The notes below the pieces were generated by a model. That model ran no database searches, was not told the DNA's origin, and saw only the letters and a list, made by a program, of their open reading frames with translations. From an uncultured Robiginitomaculum sp. (lineage in GTDB: Bacteria > Pseudomonadota > Alphaproteobacteria > Caulobacterales > Maricaulaceae), in assembly GCA_938010385.1 (NCBI GenBank), contig CALLVD010000024.1:1-64000 (forward strand): a DNA stretch of 64,000 nt. Direction: 5' to 3'. Made by a program: the position numbers and the translations under genes. This document shows, in pieces, positions 8,776 through 17,818 of the stretch (position 1 is its first letter; each line of letters opens with the position of its first letter).

Positions 8776-9780
8776 CTAAAACGATGCCATCACGCTCGCT
8801 GTGTCGAGCATGCGGTTAGAAAAGCCCCACTCATTGTCATAAAACGACATGATACGGACCAGATTGCCGTCTGTGACATAAGTTTGCTTTAACTGAACAG
8901 CGCTCGAATGCGGATCGTGATTAAAGTCAATAGAGACAAGATCAGTATCATCGGCGGACATAACGCCTTTAAGCGCGCCGGAGGCATATTTTTCAAAGGC
9001 GGCGTTGACCTGTTCCGGGGTCACATCTGTCTTGAGCGTGACAACCAAGTCGACGCATGACACGTTCGGGGTCGGGACGCGAATCGCAACGCCGTTAATT
9101 TTGCCCTCAAGGCTCGGCAGGACCAAAGACACGGCTTTGGCCGCGCCGGTCGTTGTCGGGATCATAGACAGAGCGGCTGCGCGGCCTCTGTACGGGTCTT
9201 TGTGCACCGCGTCCAAAGTCGGCTGGTCACCTGTATAGGCGTGAACCGTCGTCATAAAGCCGTTATCAATGCCAAACTCTTTTTCCAAAACCATAGCGGC
9301 CGGGGCCAGACAATTTGTTGTGCAGGACGCGTTGGACACGACGACATCATCGCCGGTCAATGTGTCGTGATTGACGCCATAAACGATCGTTTTCAAATCG
9401 CCCTTACCCGGCGCAGAAATCAGCACTTTCTTCGCGCCGGCTTCAATGTGCTTTTTGGCGTCCGTGTCTTTGGTAAAAAAGCCGGTGCATTCCAATACAA
9501 TATCAATGCCCATTTCGCCCCAAGGCAAATCGGCCGGATTGCGCTCGGCGGTGACTTTAATCGGGCCTTGGCCGATATCGATTGTGTTGTCCGTCGCCGT
9601 CACTTTACCCGGAAAACGGCCGTGGACACTGTCATATTGCAGCAAGTGGGCCAAAGACGGCGCGGGCGCCAGGTCATTAATCGCGACAATTTCCAAATCC
9701 GTGCGCGGGCTTTCATGAAGGGCGCGCAGTACATTGCGCCCGATACGTCCAAAACCGTTTATCGCGAGCCTAATTGTCAT
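8776..9780 (-). CDS. gap: Glyceraldehyde-3-phosphate dehydrogenase, type I
   Basis: Oxidises glyceraldehyde 3-phosphate to 1,3-bisphosphoglycerate with NAD in lower glycolysis, downstream of the Entner-Doudoroff aldolase step. The 334-residue protein has the Rossmann motif INGFGRIGRNV (7-17), the AINDLAP segment compatible with NAD preference, and the catalytic cysteine C153 in NASCTTNCLAP, with the downstream HAYTGDQ region. A good sigma70 promoter (TTGACA, 17 bases, TATACA) lies at 9868-9840 on this strand and overlaps a LacI-type operator. Expression is therefore likely repressed by the divergent lacI product and induced with the rest of the pathway. Confidence 0.97.
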   Translation of the reverse strand: MTIRLAINGFGRIGRNVLRALHESPRTDLEIVAINDLAPAPSLAHLLQYDSVHGRFPGKVTATDNTIDIGQGPIKVTAERNPADLPWGEMGIDIVLECTGFFTKDTDAKKHIEAGAKKVLISAPGKGDLKTIVYGVNHDTLTGDDVVVSNASCTTNCLAPAAMVLEKEFGIDNGFMTTVHAYTGDQPTLDAVHKDPYRGRAAALSMIPTTTGAAKAVSLVLPSLEGKINGVAIRVPTPNVSCVDLVVTLKTDVTPEQVNAAFEKYASGALKGVMSADDTDLVSIDFNHDPHSSAVQLKQTYVTDGNLVRIMSFYDNEWGFSNRMLDTASVMASF

Positions 9781-9839
9781 CAGAAATTCCTTTAATTTAT
9801 GAGATGCAGCCTGCAGATTGCGCGGCCAATTCGGCAGGA

Positions 9840-9868
9840 TGTATAGGCGCGCGTGACAACGCTGTCAA
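9840..9868 (-). promoter_or_regulatory. Promoter of gap-gntK
   Basis: On the minus strand TTGACA (9868-9863) and TATACA (9845-9840) are separated by exactly 17 bases, about 60 bases upstream of the gap start codon. The operator palindrome at 9854-9867 covers most of the -35 box and half of the spacer, a layout suited to repression by steric block. Confidence 0.65.
9854..9867. promoter_or_regulatory. LacI-family operator between gap and lacI
   Basis: TGACAACGCTGTCA has 5-base arms (TGACA/TGTCA) around ACGC. It differs by one base from the perfect palindrome before zwf. It lies 77 bases upstream of the lacI start and 74 bases upstream of the gap start, so it could control both divergent units. 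The match to the usual LacI-family pattern, an even palindrome with a central CG, supports a site for the adjacent regulator. Confidence 0.65.
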
Positions 9869-9943
9869 ATTCAAAGCCAAGCAGTCTTGCGCGTGATTTA
9901 CGCAGCGCTTATGACGGTCTTATCCGTGCGCAGGGAGTCATCG

Positions 9944-10969
9944 ATGAAATCCACAATTACCGATGTCGCGAGCCGCGCCGGGGTCTCTATTAAGACTGTA
10001 TCGCGCGTCTTGAATGACGAGCCTAATGTCACGGAAAAAACCCGCAAGAAAGTCCGCGACGCGGTCAAAGCGCTTAAATATCGCCCGAACTTTTCTGCCC
10101 GCTCTTTGGCCGGCAGCCGGTCTTATTTGCTGGCCATGGTTTATGATAACCCGTCCGTGGAATATATCACCCATATGCAAAAAGGCGCGACGGCGGCCTG
10201 CCGCGAACACGGCTATCACTTGGTTGTAGAGCCGGTCGATTGGGACACCGGGGATTTGACCGGCGATATTGAGATGCTGCTCGGCCGCTTGCCGGTAGAC
10301 GGCGTGATTTTAACGCCGCCGATTTGCGACAGTCGCCGCATTGTTTCCGCGCTGGAAAAGGCGCGCATTCCGATGGTCCGGATCTGTCCGCGCAACCCGC
10401 TCATGACGTCTGCGCCGTCCATCAACATGGATGATGCGGCGGCAGCCTATGACATGACCCGCTACCTGATAGACGCCGGCCATACGGATATCGGCTTTAT
10501 TCGCGGCGCCTCGTCCCATGAAAGTTCTCACTTGCGCGAGCAAGGCTTTCGCAAAGCGCTGAAAGATGCCGATTTAGAGCTTGATCCGGCGCGCATTGTC
10601 GACGGGGATTATACGTTTGAAGCCGGCCTCGCGGGGGCCGAGTTACTTCTGTCCGGCTATACCCGCCCCACAGCTATCTTTGCCGGCAATGATGATATGG
10701 CGGCGGGGGCCATATCGCGCGCCGGGGCGCTGGGGCTCAGCGTGCCGGAAGATTTGTCTGTCTGCGGCTTTGATAACACCGCGCTGGCCTCGATGATATT
10801 CCCGCCTTTAACAACCGTCAGCCAGCCCATTACTGACGCCGGCCGGCGCGCGGCGCACTTACTGATTGACCGCGCGTCAAAAAGCGGTACGGCTGAGCTG
10901 CCGCAAGATATTGCCGTTGAATATGAGATTGTTATCAGAGGCTCGACCGGTACCGTAAATCGCGGCTGA
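9944..10969 (+). CDS. LacI-family transcriptional regulator of sugar/Entner-Doudoroff genes
   Basis: DNA-binding repressor of the LacI/GalR family, 341 residues. The N-terminal helix-turn-helix TITDVASRAGVSIKTVSRVLN (about residues 4-24) is textbook, followed by the hinge region YRPNFSARSLAG and a periplasmic-binding-protein-like effector domain (IFAGNDDMAAGAI, LSVCGFDNTAL). The start at 9944 follows a GGGAG ribosome site; the in-frame ATG-less extension upstream adds 19 residues not expected in the family. It lies between gap-gntK and zwf-pgl-edd, both preceded by near-identical palindromes, so it probably represses both and itself. The effector is unknown; a hexose or a phosphorylated pathway intermediate is likely. 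Confidence 0.92.
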   Translation: MKSTITDVASRAGVSIKTVSRVLNDEPNVTEKTRKKVRDAVKALKYRPNFSARSLAGSRSYLLAMVYDNPSVEYITHMQKGATAACREHGYHLVVEPVDWDTGDLTGDIEMLLGRLPVDGVILTPPICDSRRIVSALEKARIPMVRICPRNPLMTSAPSINMDDAAAAYDMTRYLIDAGHTDIGFIRGASSHESSHLREQGFRKALKDADLELDPARIVDGDYTFEAGLAGAELLLSGYTRPTAIFAGNDDMAAGAISRAGALGLSVPEDLSVCGFDNTALASMIFPPLTTVSQPITDAGRRAAHLLIDRASKSGTAELPQDIAVEYEIVIRGSTGTVNRG

Positions 10970-10987
10970 TGCCGCCGCCGAAAGCAT

Positions 10988-11001
10988 TGACAGCGCTGTC
11001 A
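10988..11001. promoter_or_regulatory. LacI-family operator upstream of zwf
   Basis: TGACAGCGCTGTCA is a perfect 14-base palindrome, 78 bases upstream of the zwf start and 18 bases after the lacI stop. It overlaps a consensus -35 box (TTGACA at 10987-10992), though I see no convincing -10 at standard spacing. It matches the gap-side operator at 13 of 14 positions. Confidence 0.7.
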
Positions 11002-11078
11002 TTTTGCGCAAGTTTGCGGCCGAAATTCCACCCGGTGCGTCTTGCACCGTCATAATTCTAACAGATAAAAGAGAAATC

Positions 11079-12641
11079 ATGGCAGACGCTTTGAGGGACC
11101 CGAAATTAAAGGCTGCACAGGCCAAGGATAAGTCCGGTTTTGTCCCGGTTAACCCGTTTGAAATCGTCGTTTTCGGCGGCACCGGAGATTTGGCCCGCCG
11201 CAAATTAATCCCGTCACTGTATCACCGGTTTCTCGACGGGCAATTCGATGACAAAAGTAAAATTGTCGGGGTTTCGCGCAGCAAGCATTCGCGTGACGAT
11301 TATCTGAAATTAATCACCGCGGCGTATAAAGAGTTTTCCAATGACCCAAGCTTTGACGAAGGCGAATGGGAAGCGTTTTGTTGCATCGTCGATTATGTGC
11401 CTATTGATGTCTATGACGATAAGGCGGACTGGAAAGCGTTGGAAACCGCGATTACGGCAAATAATTGTAAGGGCGGCGGCGCGGATAATCGCGTGCGCAT
11501 TTTCTATCTCGCTATGCCGCCCGGCATGTATGCGGACACGTGTGACGGCTTGAAATCCGCCGGGCTGGCCACGCCGGAGTCCCGGGTTGTTTTGGAAAAG
11601 CCGATCGGAAAAGACTTTGAATCCGCGGCCGTGATTAATGACGGTGTCGGCAAGGTGTTTTCTGAAGACCGTATTTACCGCATTGATCATTATTTAGGCA
11701 AAGAGACAGTGCAAAACCTGCTCGTGCTGCGCTTTGCCAATATTTTGTTTGAGCCGATTTGGTCGCGCGAACATATTGACCATATTCAAATCACGGCGGC
11801 CGAATCTATCGGCGTGGCGGGACGCGAAGCTTATTATAATAAGTCCGGCGCGCTGCGTGATATGGTGCAAAATCACTTATTACAGCTGCTTTGCCTGACG
11901 TGCATGGAAGCGCCGGGAACGCTGGACGGTAACGATATTCGCCGCGAAAAAATCAAAGTGCTCCAAGCGCTGCACATGATTACGGATGAAACCGCTGCGA
12001 GTCACACTGTGCGCGGGCAATACACCACCGGCGTTGTCGGCGGTGACGCCGTGGCCGGCTATATGGACGAGCTGTCCGATAAGGCCGATATTTCGCAATC
12101 GGAAACGGAAACATTTGTCGCCCTGAAAACTCAAATTGATAATTGGCGCTGGGCCGGCGTGCCGATCTATCTGCGCACAGGCAAGCGTATGGCCGAGCGA
12201 TGGTCAGAAATTGTGGTGCAGTTCAAGCCTGTGCCTCATTCTGTGTTCGGCAAGGATGCAGCGCTCTCGCCCAACCGCTTGGTTATCCGATTGCAACCGG
12301 ATGAGTCTGTGAATTTGTGGGTTGAAATTAAAGAGCCCGGCGCGGGCGGGCTGCGCCTGAAAAGCTGGCCGTTGGATCTGACCTATGATGAAGCTTTCAC
12401 CACGCGCTATCCCGACGCTTATGAGCGCCTGCTTATGGATGTTGTGCGCGGACGGCTGGCCCTGTTTATGCGCCGCGACGAAGTTGAGGCGGCTTGGCGC
12501 TGGGTTGATTCTATTCATGAGGCGTGGAGCGCAACCAAACAGCCGGTTAAAGATTATCCGGCCGGCTCTTTAGGCCCGCTGGCCTCCGGTCTTTTGGTAG
12601 ACCGTGACGGCCGCGAATGGTGGGACGGAGCCGCGTCATGA
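11079..12641 (+). CDS. zwf: Glucose-6-phosphate 1-dehydrogenase
   Basis: First enzyme of the Entner-Doudoroff and oxidative pentose phosphate routes: oxidises glucose 6-phosphate to 6-phosphogluconolactone with NAD(P). The 520-residue protein has the dinucleotide motif FGGTGDLARRKLIP at residues 32-45 and the active-site signature RIDHYLGKETVQN about 160 residues later. The start at 11079 (MADALRDPKL) follows GAGAAATC and avoids a non-conserved 25-residue extension that would include the promoter region. It heads zwf-pgl-edd, overlapping pgl by 4 bases (ATGA). The upstream palindrome implies LacI-type control. Confidence 0.96.
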   Translation: MADALRDPKLKAAQAKDKSGFVPVNPFEIVVFGGTGDLARRKLIPSLYHRFLDGQFDDKSKIVGVSRSKHSRDDYLKLITAAYKEFSNDPSFDEGEWEAFCCIVDYVPIDVYDDKADWKALETAITANNCKGGGADNRVRIFYLAMPPGMYADTCDGLKSAGLATPESRVVLEKPIGKDFESAAVINDGVGKVFSEDRIYRIDHYLGKETVQNLLVLRFANILFEPIWSREHIDHIQITAAESIGVAGREAYYNKSGALRDMVQNHLLQLLCLTCMEAPGTLDGNDIRREKIKVLQALHMITDETAASHTVRGQYTTGVVGGDAVAGYMDELSDKADISQSETETFVALKTQIDNWRWAGVPIYLRTGKRMAERWSEIVVQFKPVPHSVFGKDAALSPNRLVIRLQPDESVNLWVEIKEPGAGGLRLKSWPLDLTYDEAFTTRYPDAYERLLMDVVRGRLALFMRRDEVEAAWRWVDSIHEAWSATKQPVKDYPAGSLGPLASGLLVDRDGREWWDGAAS

Positions 12642-13378
12642 ACGGGGTAAAGATTGCCCGCGCGGACAGCAAGGAGCAGGCCGTCGAATTTGCAGTTGAC
12701 ATATTGCGCGCCGAACTGGAATTGACCCTGGAGAAACGCGGCACGGCACGGCTGATGCTGTCCGGCGGCGGCTCGCCAAAGCCTGTTTATGAAGCGCTCT
12801 CGAGCGCAGATTTAGATTGGGCGCAAGTCGTGTGCGGCCTGGTCGATGAACGCCGCGTTCCGGAAGGCCATGGCGCGTCCAATGCAAGTTTTATTCGCGC
12901 CGCGCTGTTGCAAAACAAAGCCGCGCTCAGCCCGCTGGTCCCGATGACCAATGACGACGTTAACTCCGATGACCCGCAGCGCGTCGCCCGGGGCGCGCAG
13001 GCGATCAGCGCGGACTATCTGTCCATGGGCGTGCCTTACGATATTTGCGTCATGGGCATGGGCAGTGACGGCCATACGGCGTCATGGTTTCCCGGCAGTC
13101 CCGATTTGGAAGACGCGCTGGACATGAATACGCAAAAGCTGTGTATGGAAATTGATGCGCGCGGCTGCGACGGCGCCGGCGAGATTAAAGAGCGCATTAC
13201 GCTGACGCGGCCGGCTATCCTGTCCGCTTCGACAATTATTTTGTTTATCCCGGGCGAGGCCAAGCGCGAGGTGTTTTACCGCGCCATGCAAAATTATGAG
13301 GCCGGCAATATGACTGACTTGCCTGTGGCCGCCCTATTTGACGCCGGCGAAAAGCTGACTGTTATTCTGACCGATTAG
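12638..13378 (+). CDS. pgl: 6-phosphogluconolactonase (DevB/NagB-like)
   Basis: Hydrolyses 6-phosphogluconolactone to 6-phosphogluconate, between Zwf and Edd. The 246-residue protein has the family blocks MLSGGGSPKPVYEAL, VVCGLVDERRVPE, MGMGSDGHTASWFPG and, near the C-terminus, the IPGEAKREVF segment. The ATG at 12638 overlaps the zwf stop in ATGA; an earlier in-frame start at 12617 would give a longer overlap with no benefit. It ends 9 bases before edd, so the three genes form one transcription unit. Confidence 0.95.
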   Translation: MNGVKIARADSKEQAVEFAVDILRAELELTLEKRGTARLMLSGGGSPKPVYEALSSADLDWAQVVCGLVDERRVPEGHGASNASFIRAALLQNKAALSPLVPMTNDDVNSDDPQRVARGAQAISADYLSMGVPYDICVMGMGSDGHTASWFPGSPDLEDALDMNTQKLCMEIDARGCDGAGEIKERITLTRPAILSASTIILFIPGEAKREVFYRAMQNYEAGNMTDLPVAALFDAGEKLTVILTD

Positions 13379-13387
13379 AGATTTTAT

Positions 13388-15202
13388 ATGACCGTAACGC
13401 CTAAAATTGCCGCGATTACCGAGCGGATTAAAAAGCGCTCCAAGCCGACGCGCGACGCGTATATGGCGGCGGTGCGCGCGCAATATCGCGACGGCCCGCG
13501 CCGCGTTCGCTTGACTGAAGGTAATTTGGCCCACGCCACGGCGGCCTGCCCGGTTCATGATAAGCAAAACCTGTTTGGCAATACATGGCCTAATCTGGGG
13601 ATTGTCACCTCGTTTAATGATATGCTCTCGGCCCATCAGCCGTTTGAGACGTATCCTGACATTATCAAAGCTGCCGCCCGCAAAGCCGGCGCCACGGCGC
13701 AAGTGGCCGGCGGCACGCCCGCCATGTGCGACGGGGTCACTCAGGGCCAAGACGGGATGGAGCTGTCTCTGCTCTCGCGCGACGTCATTGCCATGAGCAC
13801 GGCCGTTGCTTTGTCCCATGACACGTTTGATGCGGCCATTCATTTGGGCGTTTGCGATAAGATTGTGCCCGGCCTGATTATGGGCGCACTGCGCTTTGGC
13901 TGGCTGCCGGCTATTTTCGCGCCGGCCGGACCGATGCCGTCGGGCCTGCCGAACAGTGAAAAAGCGCGCGTGCGTCAATTATTTGCCGAAGGCAAGGTTG
14001 GCCGCGACGAGCTTTTAAAAGCCGAGTCCGCCAGCTATCACAGCGCCGGCACCTGCACGTTTTACGGCACGGCCAATACCAATCAAATGCTGATGGAAAT
14101 TATGGGCCTGCAACTGCCGGGCAGCAGCTTCATCAATCCCGGCACGCCGCTGCGCAAAGCCATGACCGAATTAACGGCCCGGCGCGCCGCCAAGATTACG
14201 GCCATGGGCAATGAATTTACCCCGGCCGCCGAAGTGATTAATGAGCAAGCCGTGGTCAACGGCATTGCCGGATTGATGGCCACGGGCGGCTCGACAAATT
14301 TGGCTATCCACCTCATCGCCATGGCCCGCGCGGCCGGCATTATTATTAACTGGGATGATATGAGCGATATGTCTCATGCCGTGCCGCTGATTTCCAAAAT
14401 CTATCCGAACGGACTGGCGGATGTGAATCATTTCCACGCGGCGGGCGGTATGGGCTATTTGATTGCAGAGCTTTTATCTGAAAACCTGCTGCATAATGAT
14501 GTGACGACGGTCGCCGGCGGTAAGGGGCTTGAGCCCTACACCAAAGAGCCCAAGCTGGCCGGCGAGGGCGAGATTACGTATGACCAAGCGCCCGTCACCT
14601 CCGGTGATCCGGAAATTTTGGCGACGGTCAAAGCGCCGTTTCGCCCCGATGGCGGGTTGGCGCTCATGGCCGGCAATCTGGGACGCGGCGTGATGAAAAT
14701 CTCTGCCGTTAAGCGCGAGCACCATATCGTAGAAGCCCCCGCCCGCGTGTTTGACGATCAAAATGATTTAATGGCGGCGTTTCAGGCCGGCGCATGCGAG
14801 CAGGATATGATTGCTGTCATCCGCTTCCAAGGCCCGGCCGCTAACGGCATGCCCGAGCTGCATAAGTTGACGCCGGTTTTAGGCGTATTGCAGGACCGCG
14901 GCTTTAAAGTGGCCTTGGTGACTGACGGCCGTATGTCCGGCGCCTCCGGTAAAGTGCCGGCCGCTATTCACATGTGCCCCGAAGCGCTTAAAGGCGGTCC
15001 GCTGGCTTACGTGCGTGACGGCGATAAGATTAAGCTCGACGCCACAAAGGGCACGGTCGAGGTGATGGCCGATTTATCCGCGCGCAGTCCCGCGCCCGCG
15101 CCGGCGCGGGATAATGCGTCGCTGGGCATGAATATGTTTGCCAATCAGCGCGCCGTAATTTCCGAAGCCGAAGATGGCGCGAGCGTACTGGGCTGGATTT
15201 AG
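13388..15202 (+). CDS. edd: Phosphogluconate dehydratase
   Basis: Dehydrates 6-phosphogluconate to 2-keto-3-deoxy-6-phosphogluconate, the committed Entner-Doudoroff step. The 604-residue length and the conserved blocks [49 protein letters not shown] and [17 protein letters not shown] are typical of the IlvD/Edd family; cysteines in these blocks bind the 4Fe-4S cluster. It is the last gene of zwf-pgl-edd. The KDPG aldolase gene (eda) is not adjacent and must lie elsewhere if the pathway is complete. An 8-base T run follows about 25 bases after the stop. Confidence 0.97.
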   Translation: MTVTPKIAAITERIKKRSKPTRDAYMAAVRAQYRDGPRRVRLTEGNLAHATAACPVHDKQNLFGNTWPNLGIVTSFNDMLSAHQPFETYPDIIKAAARKAGATAQVAGGTPAMCDGVTQGQDGMELSLLSRDVIAMSTAVALSHDTFDAAIHLGVCDKIVPGLIMGALRFGWLPAIFAPAGPMPSGLPNSEKARVRQLFAEGKVGRDELLKAESASYHSAGTCTFYGTANTNQMLMEIMGLQLPGSSFINPGTPLRKAMTELTARRAAKITAMGNEFTPAAEVINEQAVVNGIAGLMATGGSTNLAIHLIAMARAAGIIINWDDMSDMSHAVPLISKIYPNGLADVNHFHAAGGMGYLIAELLSENLLHNDVTTVAGGKGLEPYTKEPKLAGEGEITYDQAPVTSGDPEILATVKAPFRPDGGLALMAGNLGRGVMKISAVKREHHIVEAPARVFDDQNDLMAAFQAGACEQDMIAVIRFQGPAANGMPELHKLTPVLGVLQDRGFKVALVTDGRMSGASGKVPAAIHMCPEALKGGPLAYVRDGDKIKLDATKGTVEVMADLSARSPAPAPARDNASLGMNMFANQRAVISEAEDGASVLGWI

Positions 15203-15429
15203 GGCAAGCGCCTTCCGTTCTAATGCGTGTTTTTTTTGGGCAAAGCGGACATTAGGTCAGAGACTTAAAACGCCCAAAATAAGACACTCGCTGATTTCTG
15301 CTAATCCGAACAAGCGGGCATTTAAAAATCATCAGACAGCAACCGTCTTTGTCCGGGTTTACAAAATAAGGCACGCAGATACTTTGTCGATAGGATTTTA
15401 AATCTCAAGTCGATTTCGAGTGTTCTGAA
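15203..15429. other. Non-coding stretch after edd with AT-rich end and repeat copy A
   Basis: No gene or tRNA is visible here. It begins with TTTTTTTT at about 15229 that may end edd transcripts, then becomes AT-rich. The segment at 15264-15288 (CTTAAAACGCCCAAAATAAG, then ACACT) resembles a segment at 17698-17722 on the far side of the orphan gene. Confidence 0.4.
15264..15288 (+). repeat. Imperfect direct repeat, copy A, flanking the orphan gene
   Basis: Reads CTTAAAACGCCCAAAATAAG followed by ACACT. Copy B at 17698-17722 matches it at about 20 of 25 positions if one T is inserted after CTTAAAA. The repeat is short and imperfect, so chance is not excluded; an insertion boundary is only a suggestion. 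Confidence 0.3.
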
Positions 15430-17526
15430 TTATGGGAAGAACACAAATGGCTTGGGAGGTTGATATCCGCAGGTGCCGGTATTGCGGCGATAGCCTTCGA
15501 GAATAGCCGTGATGATAGCAATCTCTCTTTGGCGTTGCCCTCTCTTGGTCGCCAGTTCATTCATGTTCATTCCGTGAATAAAGGTCTTGTCGTAATAGCC
15601 TACATCAAATTTTATATCAACGTCGTCATTGAGCTTAACATCTTGCGACTTCAATTCTGCCAATCTATTTTCGAGATAGCTCGCTACCTCAATGCCATAC
15701 TCGGTTGTCAAGAGCGCTTTTGCATAATCATAATTTTGACGCCGGATAAATTGAATATTTTTCATCAGATTATTGGTCTTGAGAAAGGCCTGTATATCGC
15801 GGTGAATACCGTCATAAAAATAGACTTGCTGCCTATTGGTCGAATAACCAATATTATTTGTCATCGTAAAAGACTTACCTGATTTGGCTTCGGTTACATC
15901 GTCAAAGAACCGACCCGCCGTAAAATTCTCAGGTCTATTATTAGGCAGCATTATATCGTCCAAGGACATCACCCCAGCGCCAATCATAACCTCATCTTGA
16001 TATGTTTTATAATATTTAGCTTTCTTGCTTGAGGTTAGCCCGCCAATGCAATTTGCGATGGCCTTTGCGTTCTTGACACCCGCCTCTTCCATTCGTGTCA
16101 AAAGCGGAAAGGCGGAATGCCCCAGCCCGATGATGATGAAATTAAATTCGTTCAATCCGCCTTCAGCTTTTTTCGTATTAGGACAAACCCAGTCAACACA
16201 ATTGAGTTTTTTCAAGCGAGCGCCATACAAGGCCTCCACTTGCTCGGCATAATCAGACAGACTTCCAATTGGAGGTTTGGCTGCGAAAAAAAGCCTAACA
16301 AGGTCGTCCGCCTGACCCAGCCCCTCTGATGAAGTGTCAAATATGCGAGGTAGAATATGGGGAAATATCTCGTCATAATAATCCGGATGTTCAGAGGATA
16401 AGTAAATGAGCGTATCGATGTAATTTGTTCGCCTAAAATTGATTTGCGTTACATCTTCCTCACCCGACGCATCAAATTTGTAATTATTAAGCTTTTCGAC
16501 CAATCGCTCTGAACTCATGGCGCGGCGAAGATTCAGCGACATATTGAGGCCATTGACCTTCGGGAAAAAATTGGTCTCACTATCTTTACCAATCTCTGCG
16601 CCCCAGTCAGGATAATAACAAAAGCCGTCATCAGTGCCAGATATTGTATAACCTTTCCCCCAACGTTTGTTTTCATCCAGAATCGTATTTGTCGCATCTG
16701 CTAAGATATTTAGGGCGCTCTTCGGTAAAGCCGGCGAGACCACAAAACAGGCCCTTTCAAATATTAAAGCCATCTCTTGCGAATAGGGATGACGCCCCGA
16801 CCAATGATTGATTTTTGCTGCTCGAGCATTGATGTTCTTAAGGTCAGAAAACATGACTTGGCGATCACTGTGAGCCGCGGGCCATAGAGGTGAGGCCGGC
16901 CCAAAATAAAACCCTGTTTCAGGCATTTCGGCGGTCTCTTGGCCAATGCATAAGTCTAAAACAGGATTGACCTTCAATGGGTTGCTTCGGATGTGATCGT
17001 GTTTTCCCCACTGAAACTTTTGCGTATCATCGGGGGCACACTCCGATTTAAAAAACCGAATAGCGCTCCCTTGATTAGGTGCACCAATCGTGACGGAACT
17101 CACTCGGTTTTCAAAGAGCATTTTTCGGCACTCGAGCGTGCAATAGACGTTAGGGCGAAACATCGTGATATTGTCAGGAATTTTATGATAGTGCTCTTCG
17201 TAGGTTTCCAAGTTAATGAGGGTCACGGCTTCCCTCCCTTTCTGAAAAGAGGGTCGAGAAAAAGTACGCGGGCGCGTTCGCACATAGGCAATTAGCCGCG
17301 CATAATCAGAAACAACGTCGATATTTATGTCATCTTCGGTATTGGTGAGTACCTTTGATGTCTGAGGGGCGCTCGATTTGGAATGGGCATAAAGCTGCTG
17401 GATTAAAGGTAGAAGTTCCAAAATTTCAGGTTGCTCCGCCCACTCAATCGTATCTTTTTCATCAGCAAAGCTCGGCTGACTCCAGAGTAGTAAACCTATA
17501 AAAATCACAAATCGGCGAATGAACAT
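15430..17526 (-). CDS. Hypothetical exported protein, orphan, AT-richer than surroundings
   Basis: I do not recognise this 698-residue protein. It begins with a clear signal peptide (MFIRRFVIFIGLLLWSQPSFA, cut before DEKD), so it is probably periplasmic or secreted. The start at 17526 is chosen for that signal; an upstream in-frame start would add 17 residues. No transmembrane segment is evident after the signal. Several cysteines (CTLECRK, CAPDD, CIGQE, CVDWVC, CIGG, TCGYQP) could form disulfides. Codon use favours A/T third positions (AAT, AAA, TTA, ATA) far more than neighbouring genes, suggesting recent acquisition. It stands alone between edd and a NifU-like gene, with repeats on both sides. 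Function unknown. Confidence 0.75.
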   Translation of the reverse strand: MFIRRFVIFIGLLLWSQPSFADEKDTIEWAEQPEILELLPLIQQLYAHSKSSAPQTSKVLTNTEDDINIDVVSDYARLIAYVRTRPRTFSRPSFQKGREAVTLINLETYEEHYHKIPDNITMFRPNVYCTLECRKMLFENRVSSVTIGAPNQGSAIRFFKSECAPDDTQKFQWGKHDHIRSNPLKVNPVLDLCIGQETAEMPETGFYFGPASPLWPAAHSDRQVMFSDLKNINARAAKINHWSGRHPYSQEMALIFERACFVVSPALPKSALNILADATNTILDENKRWGKGYTISGTDDGFCYYPDWGAEIGKDSETNFFPKVNGLNMSLNLRRAMSSERLVEKLNNYKFDASGEEDVTQINFRRTNYIDTLIYLSSEHPDYYDEIFPHILPRIFDTSSEGLGQADDLVRLFFAAKPPIGSLSDYAEQVEALYGARLKKLNCVDWVCPNTKKAEGGLNEFNFIIIGLGHSAFPLLTRMEEAGVKNAKAIANCIGGLTSSKKAKYYKTYQDEVMIGAGVMSLDDIMLPNNRPENFTAGRFFDDVTEAKSGKSFTMTNNIGYSTNRQQVYFYDGIHRDIQAFLKTNNLMKNIQFIRRQNYDYAKALLTTEYGIEVASYLENRLAELKSQDVKLNDDVDIKFDVGYYDKTFIHGMNMNELATKRGQRQREIAIITAILEGYRRNTGTCGYQPPKPFVFFP

Positions 17527-17818
17527 GCGTAAACTTATGAAATCTAATTTAGATGAACAAGTTAGAATGTGAAACACATCCTTCGAGTAAAAACTCCGGC
17601 TTGAGAGCCTTCACCTCATCAAAAAATCCCTTTGCGTGAATGAAAACGGCAGAAGAAAAGTTTATCACATAGGGGGAGGGCAGGCATCCGCCAGTGTCTT
17701 AAAATCGCCCAACTAAGGACACTGAGCTAAGGTCCCCTTTGGGGATGATCCGCCCGTTTAGCGTCTGCGAATCTATAACCCTCTGGCATAAGCCCGCCCA
17801 CGCGCCTATATCCCCCTT
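17527..17818. other. Non-coding stretch upstream of the orphan gene and NifU-like gene
   Basis: Divergent promoter region of about 290 bases. It contains repeat copy B (17698-17722) and an AT-rich half nearest the orphan gene. No tRNA, riboswitch or strong promoter was recognised. Confidence 0.35.
17698..17722 (+). repeat. Imperfect direct repeat, copy B, flanking the orphan gene
   Basis: Reads CTTAAAATCGCCCAACTAAG followed by GACAC, similar in order and orientation to copy A at 15264-15288. Together they bracket the AT-richer orphan gene and its promoter region. Confidence 0.3.
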
